A DNA stretch of 64,000 nt. Origin: Psychrobacter jeotgali (lineage in GTDB: Bacteria; Pseudomonadota; Gammaproteobacteria; Pseudomonadales; Moraxellaceae). Where the stretch lies: the NCBI RefSeq assembly GCF_904846315.1, contig NZ_CAJHAF010000001.1, positions 2,790,001 to 2,854,000 of the forward strand, in the 5' to 3' direction. Below the pieces are notes generated by a model that had not been told where the DNA came from, made no database searches, and saw only the letters and a list, made by a program, of their open reading frames with translations. Numbering within the stretch: the first letter of the stretch is position 1; each line of letters begins with the position of its first letter. Positions 45,501 to 54,954 of this stretch are shown piece after piece. The translations under genes and the position numbers were made by a program.

Positions 45501-46304
45501 ATGAGCAAAGCTGATACTTATATAAACGACTTTGGCGGACTGGTCACAGACAATGGCCATGCCAGTAATGAGATGGTCATTGAGATAGATAGCGTTAACA
45601 AATGGTATGGCGACTTTCAGGTGCTCACCGACTGTACTGCTCATGTCCATAGAGGCGATGTGGTGGTGGTTTGTGGCCCATCAGGTAGTGGTAAATCGAC
45701 TTTAATCAAAACCGTTAACGGTCTAGAGCCTTTTCAAAAAGGTCAGATTATCGTCAATGGTATCTCCGTTGGTGCCCCAAAAACCAATTTGCCCAAACTG
45801 CGTAGTAGTGTCGGTATGGTATTTCAGCATTTTGAGCTGTTTCCGCATTTAACCATTATTGATAATCTAACCGTCGCCCAAATCAAAGTATTAGGCCGTA
45901 AAGAAGATGAAGCTAAACGCAAGGCGATGATTTATTTAGACCGAGTGGGACTCACAGTGCAAGCGGCAAAGTATCCGGCTGAGTTATCTGGTGGTCAACA
46001 GCAGCGGGTAGCGATTGCTCGGGCTTTGGCAATGGATCCGGTAGCGATGCTGTTTGATGAGCCCACTTCTGCGCTTGATCCTGAGATGATTCAAGAAGTG
46101 CTCGATGTCATGGTGGAGCTCACACGTGACGGCATGACAATGATGTGCGTAACCCATGAGATGGGCTTTGCCAGTCAAGTTGCCAACCGTATTATCTTTA
46201 TGGATGAAGGTTTTATCGTGGAGAATTGTAGTAAAGAGGAGTTCTTTGAAGGGGCGAAAAGTGAGCGCGCGCAGCTGTTCTTATCGAAGATTTTGAATCA
46301 TTAA
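45501..46304 (+). CDS. gltL: Glutamate/aspartate ABC ATPase GltL
   Basis: This 267-residue ATPase has Walker A GPSGSGKST (about 61-69), Q-loop FQHFELFPHLT, signature LSGGQQQR, Walker [15 protein letters not shown] and switch His VTHEMGFA. A lead of about 25 residues precedes the usual start (I-E-I-D-S-V-N-K-W-Y-G), slightly longer than E. coli GltL (241). It closes the operon, 62 bp after gltK, and is followed by a terminator. Confidence 0.94.
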   Translation: MSKADTYINDFGGLVTDNGHASNEMVIEIDSVNKWYGDFQVLTDCTAHVHRGDVVVVCGPSGSGKSTLIKTVNGLEPFQKGQIIVNGISVGAPKTNLPKLRSSVGMVFQHFELFPHLTIIDNLTVAQIKVLGRKEDEAKRKAMIYLDRVGLTVQAAKYPAELSGGQQQRVAIARALAMDPVAMLFDEPTSALDPEMIQEVLDVMVELTRDGMTMMCVTHEMGFASQVANRIIFMDEGFIVENCSKEEFFEGAKSERAQLFLSKILNH

Positions 46305-46345
46305 TTATAATCAGCTTGTAACTTGAAATATGAGCAATCGATATC

Positions 46346-46370
46346 AAGCGTCTTTATTAGGCGCTTTTTT
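46346..46370 (+). terminator. gltIJKL operon terminator
   Basis: AAGCGTC/GGCGCTT arms (one G-U pair) are followed by T7, 42 bp past the gltL stop. Confidence 0.8.
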
Positions 46371-46536
46371 GTGGCACTTAGCCTGTATATTTTTAGCTCA
46401 GTTTCTTCTTATAAAACCCTATTGTAACGACTATAAAAGCGCTTGAGTTTTCAGCTTACAAGTGTTCCTTATTTACTGCTACAATAGCTTGGATAATTCC
46501 TTAAAAGTAAAATACCGGATTGACCTTGGAGCTAAT

Positions 46537-47763
46537 ATGAGCGAAGAAAATCTCTCAGCGCAAGCAGGCGTTGTTATTATCGGTGCAGGCCTCGCAGGCT
46601 GGCATGTCATCGATGCCATTCGTAGTAAAGACAAAGATATTCCTATCACTTTAGTGACCGCCGACGATGGTGATCGTTATCATAAGCCGATGCTAACTAT
46701 GGCGATTAGTCAGAATAAACGTCCTGAGGATTTAGTACGTGCGACTGGAGTTGATGCTGCAAAAGCGGCTAATATTACGCTGCTTGCCAATACGCAGGTT
46801 AGTGATATTGATGCAACCAACCAGCAATTACATTTGATCTCCGCTCTACGCTCAGACCCAGTTTATACCAATTACGCCACTATCGGCTATGATAAGCTAG
46901 TATTAGCGATGGGCGCGCATCCCATTTTCCCCAAAAGCTTACCGCAAGATTTGGTTTGGGATGTTAATCATATTGAGCGCTTTGGACAGCTGCAAGAACA
47001 GCTGGCAGCGGGCAGTCAAAGTGTTGCTATCGTCGGTGCAGGTATGGTGGGGACTGAGATTGCAGAAGATTTACTCAAAGCAGGTCATAAAGTTACCTTG
47101 ATTGATTTAAATGAAGCACCGTTATCACAAATGCTACCGGCAAAAGCCACTGCCCGTATCGCTAAAGCTATTGAGTCTCAAGGTATTCAGTTTTTAGGGG
47201 GCTATCAGGTGACTGGCGTTACTCGTGATGATGACCACAAATTGCAAGTCAGCTATGCGCCATTAGACTCAGATAACGAAAGTGATGAACCCTCTGAAAC
47301 TATTACCGTTGATCACGTGATTGCCAGTGCTGGATTATTGGTCGATGCGAAGTTACCTACAGCGGCTGGTATTGATTTTGATCGCCGTACTGGTATTGTG
47401 GTGGACGCTGCAACCTTACGTACGCAGTCTGAGCATTCAAAGTCGGCTTATATTTATGCTATCGGTGATTGTATGTCGATAGATGGTGTAGCTTGTCGTT
47501 ATGTAGCGCCACTGCGAGCACAAGCAGCAACTATTGCTGATGATATCTTAGGTCACGAGCATGAGGGTTATGAGCACAAACCGCCTATGATTCGTCTCAA
47601 GAATAAAGCGATATCGGTAATGGTTACTGGCGTGCCGCAAGCACAGGGCAACTGGCAGGTAAAAACTGAAAGCGCAGATGAGCTCATTATGGATTTGCTT
47701 AATGAGAGTAATAAAGTGCAAGCAACGCTGACTATCAAAGCGCCTGCAACCCCTAGCGCCTAA
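46537..47763 (+). CDS. FAD-dependent pyridine nucleotide-disulfide-type oxidoreductase, rubredoxin reductase-like
   Basis: This flavoprotein of 408 residues has two dinucleotide-binding folds: FAD motif V-I-I-G-A-G-L-A-G (about 13-21) and NAD(P)H motif V-A-I-V-G-A-G-M-V-G (about 163-172). The FAD-closing Y-A-I-G-D-C lies near residue 310. The early YHKPMLTMAISQNK and C-terminal part resemble rubredoxin-NAD reductases such as RubB/AlkT. No rubredoxin gene is adjacent and the redox CxxC of thiol reductases is absent, so electrons probably pass to a separate carrier. I chose the ATG at 46537 (GGAG before it) over a GTG 75 bp upstream. Confidence 0.85.
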   Translation: MSEENLSAQAGVVIIGAGLAGWHVIDAIRSKDKDIPITLVTADDGDRYHKPMLTMAISQNKRPEDLVRATGVDAAKAANITLLANTQVSDIDATNQQLHLISALRSDPVYTNYATIGYDKLVLAMGAHPIFPKSLPQDLVWDVNHIERFGQLQEQLAAGSQSVAIVGAGMVGTEIAEDLLKAGHKVTLIDLNEAPLSQMLPAKATARIAKAIESQGIQFLGGYQVTGVTRDDDHKLQVSYAPLDSDNESDEPSETITVDHVIASAGLLVDAKLPTAAGIDFDRRTGIVVDAATLRTQSEHSKSAYIYAIGDCMSIDGVACRYVAPLRAQAATIADDILGHEHEGYEHKPPMIRLKNKAISVMVTGVPQAQGNWQVKTESADELIMDLLNESNKVQATLTIKAPATPSA

Positions 47764-47870
47764 TTAAGGTGATTTATTGAGGGGCTTTGGTTTATTCAAC
47801 TAGGACATCGATGAAGCCTATTCGTAAATACTGAATGCGAGTTATAGAAAAGTTAAGTTTTTAAGAGTTA

Positions 47871-47905
47871 AATCAGCCATAATTAAAGGTATGGCTGATT
47901 TTTTT
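47871..47905 (+). terminator. Terminator after the rubredoxin reductase-like gene
   Basis: Perfect arms AATCAGCCAT/ATGGCTGATT with a 10-nt loop and T7 tail. Confidence 0.92.
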
Positions 47906-48074
47906 ATGCTAGTTTATATTATTAATACTGTATTCCTTAATGTTATGATTTATTATTCTCTTATAAATGATACATATTGTATCGCTATTATTGACAGCGC
48001 TTCGTTTGAGGCGGTATAGTAGTTATTATTCAAGGAAGAATAACGGCTAAAAGACTATTAAAACGAAAAGTAAA

Positions 48075-48095
48075 ACGAAAGACGAAAGACGAAAG
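48075..48095 (+). repeat. Three tandem ACGAAAG heptamers at the acyl-CoA synthetase ribosome site
   Basis: The last unit merges into the AAAGGA ribosome site 6 nt before the ATG at 48104. A change in copy number would shift the leader but not the site, so it may be neutral slippage. Confidence 0.75.
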
Positions 48096-48103
48096 GACTC
48101 GTT

Positions 48104-49873
48104 ATGACTCAATCTATTGATTACGATATCATTTATAATGATATTCTAGATGAAGTACCAACTATCAACATGGGCGCCAAATCTGCTAATGCGCCGCTCA
48201 CGCAAAGCTATGACAAAGGGCCTGACGTGCCGCTTATTGAAGCGACTATCGGTGATTTCTTTGATGCTATTGTGCATAAGTATCCAGAGCGCATGGCACT
48301 CATCTCTCGCCATCAGAGTATTCGCTGGACTTATAAACAACTACAGCAAAAGGTCAATCAGCTGGCCAGCGCTATCATTGAGATGGGGCTGGAGATTGGC
48401 GATCGTATCGGTATTTGGTCGCATAACAACACTGAGTGGTTGCTCATGCAATTGGCGACCGCCAAAGTCGGTATTATCTTAGTCAATATCAATCCCGCTT
48501 ACCGCACCTTTGAGCTGCAATATTCTCTTAATAAGCTCGGCTGCTCAGCGCTGGTTCTAATGCGTCATTTTAAGACCAGCGACTATACGCAAATGGTGCG
48601 CGAGCTCTGTCCGGAGATTTATCATAAAACTTATAATCAGCTCGATTTGGTTGAGATACCGACCATTGAGCGTATTATTTGGATTGATGAGCCGGGTAAT
48701 GATGAAACCTTTGACTATATGCAAAAGTTCTCTGAGTGGATGAGCGAAGGTGATACCAATGATCCAAGGGTTGCTGAACGTCAAGCACAGCTCAAAAACA
48801 CCGACCCTATCAATGTGCAATTTACCAGCGGTACGACCGGTACCCCCAAAGGTGCGACCTTAACCCATCGCAATATTTTAAATAACGGCTACTTTATCGG
48901 GGAGGCGATGAACCTCACCGAGGAAGATATCTTGTGCATTCCGGTCCCGCTTTACCACTGCTTTGGTATGGTGCTGGGTAATCTAGCTATCTTAACCCAC
49001 GGCGGTTGTATCGTTTATCCCAACGATGGTTTTGAGCCCCTTAGCGTTTTGCAAGCGGTCGAAGAGGAAAAATGTACCGGTCTGCACGGCGTACCGACGA
49101 TGTTTATCGCGATGCTCGACCATCCAGACTTTGACCAGTACGACTTATCGAGCCTGCGTACCGGCATTATGGCAGGCTCCAGCTGCCCGATTGAAGTCAT
49201 GCGCCGCGTCATTGACAAGATGCACATGCAGGAAGTCACTATTGCTTATGGCATGACCGAGACCAGTCCGGTGTCTTGCCAGACCAATAAGCACACACCG
49301 CTTGACAAGCAAGTCTCTACCGTAGGACTGGTACAGCCGGCGCTGGAAGTCAAAATCGTCGATACCGAAACCGGCGAGATTGTACCGATCGGTGAGACCG
49401 GCGAGCTCCTTACCCGTGGTTATTCAGTGATGAAAGGTTATTGGGGCGATCGCTTTAAAACCCGCGAAGCCATTCAGGATAATTGGATGCATACTGGCGA
49501 CTTGGCAACCATGGACGAGAACGGCTATGTCAAAGTGGTCGGTCGTAGCAAAGATATGGTCATTCGCGGCGGCGAAAATGTCTATCCAGTGGAGATTGAA
49601 AACTATCTGTATCGCCACCCCAAAATTCGTGATGTACAAATCGTCGGTATACCTGATGACAAGTACGGTGAAGTATTGGCAGCGTGGATTATTCCCAAAG
49701 AGCCTGATTGCTTAACTGAAGATGAGGTTAAAGAGTTCTGCCGCAATAATATTGCCCACTATAAAATACCGACTTACTATCGTTTCGTTGAAGAATATCC
49801 AATGACTATTACTGGCAAGATTCAAAAGTATAAAATTGTCGAAATGATGGTAACTGAGCTGGGCTTAGAATAA
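48104..49873 (+). CDS. AMP-binding acyl-CoA synthetase
   Basis: This 589-residue ligase activates a carboxylic acid to its CoA thioester via an acyl-adenylate. It shows the P-loop [11 protein letters not shown] (about 244-254), the adenylate motif AYGMTET (about 383-389), the GYWGD and HTGDLA segments, and the C-terminal catalytic Lys in TGKIQKYKI. It belongs to the medium/long-chain fatty-acyl ligase branch. Its place at the head of the liu genes suggests it feeds the pathway, perhaps by activating isovalerate or a related branched acid, but the substrate is inference. Confidence 0.9.
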   Translation: MTQSIDYDIIYNDILDEVPTINMGAKSANAPLTQSYDKGPDVPLIEATIGDFFDAIVHKYPERMALISRHQSIRWTYKQLQQKVNQLASAIIEMGLEIGDRIGIWSHNNTEWLLMQLATAKVGIILVNINPAYRTFELQYSLNKLGCSALVLMRHFKTSDYTQMVRELCPEIYHKTYNQLDLVEIPTIERIIWIDEPGNDETFDYMQKFSEWMSEGDTNDPRVAERQAQLKNTDPINVQFTSGTTGTPKGATLTHRNILNNGYFIGEAMNLTEEDILCIPVPLYHCFGMVLGNLAILTHGGCIVYPNDGFEPLSVLQAVEEEKCTGLHGVPTMFIAMLDHPDFDQYDLSSLRTGIMAGSSCPIEVMRRVIDKMHMQEVTIAYGMTETSPVSCQTNKHTPLDKQVSTVGLVQPALEVKIVDTETGEIVPIGETGELLTRGYSVMKGYWGDRFKTREAIQDNWMHTGDLATMDENGYVKVVGRSKDMVIRGGENVYPVEIENYLYRHPKIRDVQIVGIPDDKYGEVLAAWIIPKEPDCLTEDEVKEFCRNNIAHYKIPTYYRFVEEYPMTITGKIQKYKIVEMMVTELGLE

Positions 49874-49956
49874 TGGGTAATGAATGTTCAATGTCGGTAC
49901 TAAGTCGGTATTAAGAGAGTATTAAAAAAGCGACTCTCAACTTAGTACAAGTGGTT

Positions 49957-50025
49957 GTAGGCTGTGGCTTTAGCCCAGCATTTTGATTTTAAAAAGTTAA
50001 GAGCTGGGCTAAAGTCATAGTCTAC
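49957..50025. repeat. Palindromic repeat family A, copy 1
   Basis: This 69-bp element begins GTAGGCTG and ends with its complement CTAC. The 23-bp arms match at 20 of 23 positions (core CTTTAGCCCAGC). It lies in the spacer before liuB. A second copy of the same design stands before liuE. Confidence 0.85.
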
Positions 50026-50070
50026 GCTAACCTATTCAAATAGTCATAAAATTGAAGTAAAAGGGATATC

Positions 50071-51684
50071 ATGAGCGCCATAATAAAAAGTAAACTCAGT
50101 CCAAATTCCGCTGATTTTCAGCAAAATAGTGCGGCTATGCAACAAATCGTCGATGATCTGTATAAGCATTTGCATAAGGTTGCCCAAGGGGGTTCGGAGC
50201 GGGCGCGAGCTAGGCATCTAGCCCGTGGCAAATTATTGCCGCGCGAGCGCGTCGAGCGTTTGCTTGATGTCGGCACGCCGTTCTTAGAAGTAGCTCCAAT
50301 GGCGGCGCACGATATGTATGGCGAGGATGATATTCCAGCGGCTGGCATGATTGCGGGTATTGGGCGTATCAACGGCGTTGACTGCATGATTGTCTGTAAT
50401 GATGCGACGGTAAAGGGCGGTACTTACTACCCAATAACGGTCAAAAAGCATCTACGCGCACAAGAAATCGCCCAGCAAAACCACCTGCCTTGCGTTTATT
50501 TGGTCGATTCAGGCGGCGCTAATTTGCCCAATCAAGATGAAGTATTCCCTGATAAAGACGACTTTGGACGTATCTTTTTTAACCAAGCCAATTTAAGTGC
50601 GGCAGGTATTCCGCAAATCGCGGTGGTTATGGGTAGCTGCACGGCAGGCGGTGCTTATGTGCCCGCCATGAGTGATGAATCCATCATTGTCAAAGAGCAG
50701 GGGACGATATTTTTGGGCGGGCCGCCACTGGTGAAAGCGGCGACTGGTGAAGAGGTTACGGCCGAAGACTTAGGCGGCGGTGATGTCCATACCCGTTTGT
50801 CAGGGGTAGTTGATTATTTGGCCGACAACGATACCCACGCGCTATCTATCGCCCGCGATATTGTCTCTCATTTAAATCGTCGTCCTAAATTTATTCCCAA
50901 TCAAATCACGCCGCGTCCACCACGCTATGATGTCAAAGAGCTGTACGGCGTAATTCCAACCGATAAGCGTCAACCGTTTGATATTAGAGAAATTATTACT
51001 CGTATTGTCGATGACAGTGCTTTTGATGAATTCAAGGCGCGTTTTGGCACTACCTTGGTTTGCGGTTTTGCCCATATCGAAGGTATGCCGGTCGGTATTA
51101 TCGCCAATAATGGGATTCTTTTTAGTGAGTCAGCACAAAAAGGCACCCATTTTATTGAGCTGTGCTGTAAGCGCAAAATCCCATTGGTATTTTTGCAAAA
51201 TATTACTGGCTTTATGGTCGGGCGCAAGTACGAGAACGAAGGGATTGCGCGTCACGGTGCCAAAATGGTGATGGCGGTTGCCAACGCCAAAGTGCCCAAA
51301 TTTACCGTTATCGTCGGTGGTTCGTTCGGTGCGGGTAACTACGGCATGTGTGGTCGCGCTTATGACCCACGCTTTTTATGGATGTGGCCGAACGCGCGTA
51401 TCTCGGTAATGGGCGGTGAGCAAGCCGCGTCAGTGTTAGCAACGGTGAAGCGCGATAACTTTGACCGCAAAGGAGAGGCGTGGAGTGAGGAAGACGAAGC
51501 CGAGTTTAAAGCGCCAATTTTAGAAATGTATGAGGAGCAAGGTCATCCCTATTACTCAACCGCGCGGCTGTGGGATGATGGCGTCATCGACCCTGCTGAC
51601 ACCCGCAATGTGTTAGCACTAGGGCTTAGCGCCGCCCATAATGCGCCGATTGAAGAGACCACGTTTGGGGTGTTTAGGATGTAG
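50071..51684 (+). CDS. liuB: Methylcrotonyl-CoA carboxylase beta (carboxyltransferase) subunit
   Basis: LiuB moves the carboxyl group from biotin on LiuD to 3-methylcrotonyl-CoA in leucine and isovalerate breakdown. At 537 residues it matches the family (about 535). The two crotonase-like halves carry [22 protein letters not shown] (about 39-60, cited as a location), [16 protein letters not shown] (about 190-205) and, in the second half, [19 protein letters not shown]. The stop codon TAG (51682-51684) lies inside the left end of a family B palindromic repeat. Confidence 0.96.
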   Translation: MSAIIKSKLSPNSADFQQNSAAMQQIVDDLYKHLHKVAQGGSERARARHLARGKLLPRERVERLLDVGTPFLEVAPMAAHDMYGEDDIPAAGMIAGIGRINGVDCMIVCNDATVKGGTYYPITVKKHLRAQEIAQQNHLPCVYLVDSGGANLPNQDEVFPDKDDFGRIFFNQANLSAAGIPQIAVVMGSCTAGGAYVPAMSDESIIVKEQGTIFLGGPPLVKAATGEEVTAEDLGGGDVHTRLSGVVDYLADNDTHALSIARDIVSHLNRRPKFIPNQITPRPPRYDVKELYGVIPTDKRQPFDIREIITRIVDDSAFDEFKARFGTTLVCGFAHIEGMPVGIIANNGILFSESAQKGTHFIELCCKRKIPLVFLQNITGFMVGRKYENEGIARHGAKMVMAVANAKVPKFTVIVGGSFGAGNYGMCGRAYDPRFLWMWPNARISVMGGEQAASVLATVKRDNFDRKGEAWSEEDEAEFKAPILEMYEEQGHPYYSTARLWDDGVIDPADTRNVLALGLSAAHNAPIEETTFGVFRM

Positions 51685-51756
51685 GTTGGTAGCAAAACGG
51701 CGGGTTACGTTTTATCGGCACTCTTTGCAAGAGTTTGAAAAACTAACCCACGCTAC
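51681..51756. repeat. Palindromic repeat family B, copy 1 (short form)
   Basis: The element runs from GTAG at 51681 to CTAC at 51756. Its right part matches copy 2 at 57225-57288 in order: GGCGGGTTACGTTTTATCGGC, a small hairpin (ACTCTT/AAGAGT) and AACTAACCCACGCTAC. The small hairpin differs in sequence from copy 2 but stays paired. Its left end supplies the liuB stop codon. Confidence 0.85.
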
Positions 51757-51843
51757 AATTTTTCCAAAATATAATGAAGACCTTAAAAGATAAACCATGC
51801 AAAAGTTACCGCCAACACAAAGACAGCATAGAGATAACCGGAT

Positions 51844-52638
51844 ATGAATAATTATAAAAGCCTACTAGTCGATATCGAACAGCACGTAGCGACAGTGACC
51901 CTAAACCGTCCCGAAATACGCAACGCCTTTAATGATGAAACCATCAGCGAGCTTACCAGCGTATTTAGCGATTTAGGTAAAGATGATAAGGTACGGGTTA
52001 TCGTGTTAGCGGCTGCAGGCAAAGCTTTTTGCGCAGGCGCAGATTTAAATTGGATGCGCGCGATGGCGGATTTCAGCTATGAGGAAAATCTAGCCGATGC
52101 TGATAAACTCGCGCAAATGCTCAAAACCATATATGAATGTCCCAAGCCTACCATCGCTGCCATTCAAGGCGATGTCTATGCTGGTGGCATGGGTTTGGTC
52201 GCGGTATGTGATATCGCCATTGCCGTGAAATTGGCTAATTTTTGCTTAAGTGAGGTGCGTTTAGGGTTGGCGCCAGCTACTATCAGCCCTTACGTTATCC
52301 GTGCATTAGGTGCGCGCGCAGCGCAGCGTTATTTTTTGAGCGCGGAGGTGTTCGATGCCAAAAAAGCCCGTCAGCTAGGCTTTATTCATGAGCGCGTGAG
52401 TGAAGATGTGCTTGAGGATACGGTTGCCGCATTATGTGCCAAAATAGTCAATAATAGCCCCAATGCGGTCAAAACCTGCAAACATTTACTACATGAAGTC
52501 GCAGGCGCAGCGATTACCGATGAGCTGATTGCCGATACCGTGAAGGGTATCGCTGATATTCGCGCCTCCGAGCAAGGCCGCGAGGGCGTACAAGCGTTTT
52601 TACAAAAGCGTAAACCTGATTGGTTAACAACAAATTAG
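51844..52638 (+). CDS. liuC: Methylglutaconyl-CoA hydratase
   Basis: LiuC hydrates 3-methylglutaconyl-CoA to HMG-CoA. This 264-residue crotonase-fold protein has the oxyanion-hole segments GKAFCAGADLNWM (about 59-71) and GDVYAGGMGLVAVCDIAIA (about 107-125), and the C-terminal QAFLQKRKPDW that closes the active site. General enoyl-CoA hydratases look alike, so the specific name rests on the neighbours: LiuB before and LiuD after. liuD starts 35 bp downstream. Confidence 0.92.
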   Translation: MNNYKSLLVDIEQHVATVTLNRPEIRNAFNDETISELTSVFSDLGKDDKVRVIVLAAAGKAFCAGADLNWMRAMADFSYEENLADADKLAQMLKTIYECPKPTIAAIQGDVYAGGMGLVAVCDIAIAVKLANFCLSEVRLGLAPATISPYVIRALGARAAQRYFLSAEVFDAKKARQLGFIHERVSEDVLEDTVAALCAKIVNNSPNAVKTCKHLLHEVAGAAITDELIADTVKGIADIRASEQGREGVQAFLQKRKPDWLTTN

Positions 52639-52673
52639 TCATAAAAAATACCAGATACAACACAAGGATAGTC

Positions 52674-54776
52674 ATGTTTTCTAAAATACTAATTGCCAAC
52701 CGTGGCGAGATTGCTTGCCGAGTTGCCGCTACTGCCAAGCGTATGGGTGTTCGTACCGTCGCCGTTTATTCTGATGCTGACCGTGAAGCGAAGCATGTCG
52801 CTGTCTGTGATGAAGCGGTTTATTTGGGCGGTTCTGCACCCAAAGACAGCTACCTTAAAGGTGATGCCATTATTGCGATTGCCCTCGATGTCGGCGCTGA
52901 GGCGATTCACCCCGGCTACGGATTCTTAAGTGAAAATGCCGATTTTGCGCAGGCCTGTCAAGATGCTGGTTTAGCTTTTATTGGCCCATCAGCAGATGCC
53001 ATCCGTGCGATGGGTGGTAAGTCTGAATCCAAGCGTTTGATGGAAGCCGCTGGCGTACCGTTAATCCCCGGTTATCATGGCGATAATCAAGATGGCGAGT
53101 TTTTAAAAGCGCAAGCGGACGATATCGGCTATCCAGTACTAATTAAAGCCAGTGCCGGCGGCGGTGGTAAGGGTATGCGTATTGTCGAAAAAAGCGACGA
53201 TTTTATCAATCTACTAGATTCCTGCCGCCGTGAAGCGATTACTAGCTTTGGCAATGACCAAGTACTCATCGAAAAATACGCGCTAAAACCGCGCCATATC
53301 GAAATTCAAGTTTTCGGTGATAGCCATGGCAATTATGTGCATCTGTTTGAGCGTGATTGCTCGGTGCAGCGTCGCCACCAAAAGGTGTTAGAAGAATCAC
53401 CAGCGCCCGGCGTCGATGAGGCGATGCGTGAGGCAATGGGCACGGCGGCCATAGAAGCGGCGCGTGCGGTCAATTACGTTAATGCAGGCACGGTTGAGTT
53501 CATCGTTGAGCAGCGCGAAGGCAAAATGAGCTTCTACTTTATGGAGATGAACACCCGTCTGCAAGTTGAGCATCCGGTTACCGAGGCCATTACTGGCTTG
53601 GACTTGGTTGAGTGGCAACTTTTGGTGGCGGCAGGTAAGTCATTACCAAAATCTCAAGATGAGCTTAAGATAAACGGTCATGCGATTGAGGCGCGTATTT
53701 GTGCTGAAAACCCTGACAATGACTTTTTGCCTGCGACGGGGACATTATTTACTTATCAAAAACCTAAGCACAGCACCTTTGTCATTGAAGACGTGCGTAT
53801 CGATGATGGCATACGTGAAGGTGATACCATCAGTCCGTTTTACGACTCTATGATTGCCAAGCTCATCGTCCATGCGCCCACTCGCGAGCAAGCGTTGGCG
53901 AAGATGGATAGAAGTTTGGCATTAACTCGTATCGTTGGGCTGCCTACTAACGTCGCATTTCTACGTCATATTATCAATACGGATGCTTTTAGTCAGGCCA
54001 ATCTTGATACCGCCCTCATTGAGCGTGAAGCAGACAACCTTTTTAATCAGCATCCGCTTGAGCTATCAACGCTAGTGACTACCGCGATTGTACAGCAGCT
54101 GGCGAGTGAGTCTATAGCGTCTAATGCCAATAGTCATTATAAATATGACCCCTTTAACCAGCCTTCAGGGTTTCGCGCTTATACCGATTATACGCGACCT
54201 TTTAGCTTGATTTATAACGAGCAGCCTTACGTGGCGCATATTAGCGAATGGCACAATGCAGCAGCTGCGGATAAAAAAGCAGCGGATGGCTTGAGCCGTT
54301 TTTTTCTTACGATTAGACCAGACGCAAGCGATAATGAGCAAACCGAGACCCCAGCCATGGTCTTTGAAGGTCAAATCAGCTATAGCAGTGATGATGCGCA
54401 CAATCATACGTTATGGCTCGATGGCGCGCGTATTAATGCGCAAAGCTGGGAGCACAAAGAGAGCGTTTATGTATTCACCGATAAGGGTCGTGACGAGATT
54501 AAGCTCATCGATTTGATGCTGCATGTGGGTGAAGATAGCGCCGCGGTTGGCAGCTTAAAGTCGCCCATGCCCGGACAAGTGGTTGCCTTTAAAGTCGCCG
54601 TCGGGGATAGCGTCAAACAAGGCGACCCACTGGCGGTTATCGAAGCAATGAAAATTGAGCATACCATTACAGCGCCTGCCGATGGGGTGGTGGCTGAGCT
54701 ACTATTTGCCGCTGGTGATTTGGTCGCCGATGGCGATGAATTGCTGCGTATTGACACAGAAGCTAGTGAAGCTTAA
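52674..54776 (+). CDS. liuD: Methylcrotonyl-CoA carboxylase alpha (biotin) subunit
   Basis: LiuD carboxylates its own biotin with ATP and bicarbonate and hands the group to LiuB. At 700 residues it has a biotin carboxylase domain (about 1-450; ANRGEIACR near the start, ATP loop SAGGGGKGMR about 160-169, EMNTRLQVEHPVTE about 288-301), a linker/BT domain, and a biotinyl domain at the C-terminus with Lys660 in E-A-M-K-I-E-H. I take the ATG at 52674 (AAGGATAG upstream) since earlier frame-open codons overlap liuC and precede the family start MFSKILIANRG. BirA encoded 4 kb downstream should biotinylate it. Confidence 0.96.
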   Translation: MFSKILIANRGEIACRVAATAKRMGVRTVAVYSDADREAKHVAVCDEAVYLGGSAPKDSYLKGDAIIAIALDVGAEAIHPGYGFLSENADFAQACQDAGLAFIGPSADAIRAMGGKSESKRLMEAAGVPLIPGYHGDNQDGEFLKAQADDIGYPVLIKASAGGGGKGMRIVEKSDDFINLLDSCRREAITSFGNDQVLIEKYALKPRHIEIQVFGDSHGNYVHLFERDCSVQRRHQKVLEESPAPGVDEAMREAMGTAAIEAARAVNYVNAGTVEFIVEQREGKMSFYFMEMNTRLQVEHPVTEAITGLDLVEWQLLVAAGKSLPKSQDELKINGHAIEARICAENPDNDFLPATGTLFTYQKPKHSTFVIEDVRIDDGIREGDTISPFYDSMIAKLIVHAPTREQALAKMDRSLALTRIVGLPTNVAFLRHIINTDAFSQANLDTALIEREADNLFNQHPLELSTLVTTAIVQQLASESIASNANSHYKYDPFNQPSGFRAYTDYTRPFSLIYNEQPYVAHISEWHNAAAADKKAADGLSRFFLTIRPDASDNEQTETPAMVFEGQISYSSDDAHNHTLWLDGARINAQSWEHKESVYVFTDKGRDEIKLIDLMLHVGEDSAAVGSLKSPMPGQVVAFKVAVGDSVKQGDPLAVIEAMKIEHTITAPADGVVAELLFAAGDLVADGDELLRIDTEASEA

Positions 54777-54830
54777 TGTTAGAAAGAGCTTCGTATAAAT
54801 TACTTCAATTCTAACTTAGCATGAACTATT

Positions 54831-54900
54831 GTAGGCTGGGTTTTTAACCCAGCATTTTAATTTTATAAAGTTTCAAAGCTGTGTTAAAAACCTAGTCTAC
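54831..54900. repeat. Palindromic repeat family A, copy 2
   Basis: This 70-bp element has arms GTAGGCTGGGTTTTTAACCCAGC and a complement ending CTAGTCTAC, matching at about 20 of 23 positions. It shares ends and middle (AGCATTTTxATTTTxxAAAGTT) with copy 1 at 49957. It lies between liuD and liuE. Confidence 0.85.
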
Positions 54901-54954
54901 GGCAACTAAAGAGAGTTTTGTATAATTTCTACAAAAGTAAAAAGGACGGTAACT

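Larger units (their letters stand above)
47764..48103. other. Spacer with terminator before the liu cluster
   Basis: These 340 bp carry the terminator of the flavoprotein gene (47871-47905) and then an AT-rich stretch that should hold the promoter of the acyl-CoA synthetase and liu genes. No coding frame is credible. Confidence 0.5.

Noticed and set aside
49957..50025. Simple rho-independent terminator before liuB
   Set aside because: There is no T tract, the arms are too long, and a second copy of the same element exists at 54831.
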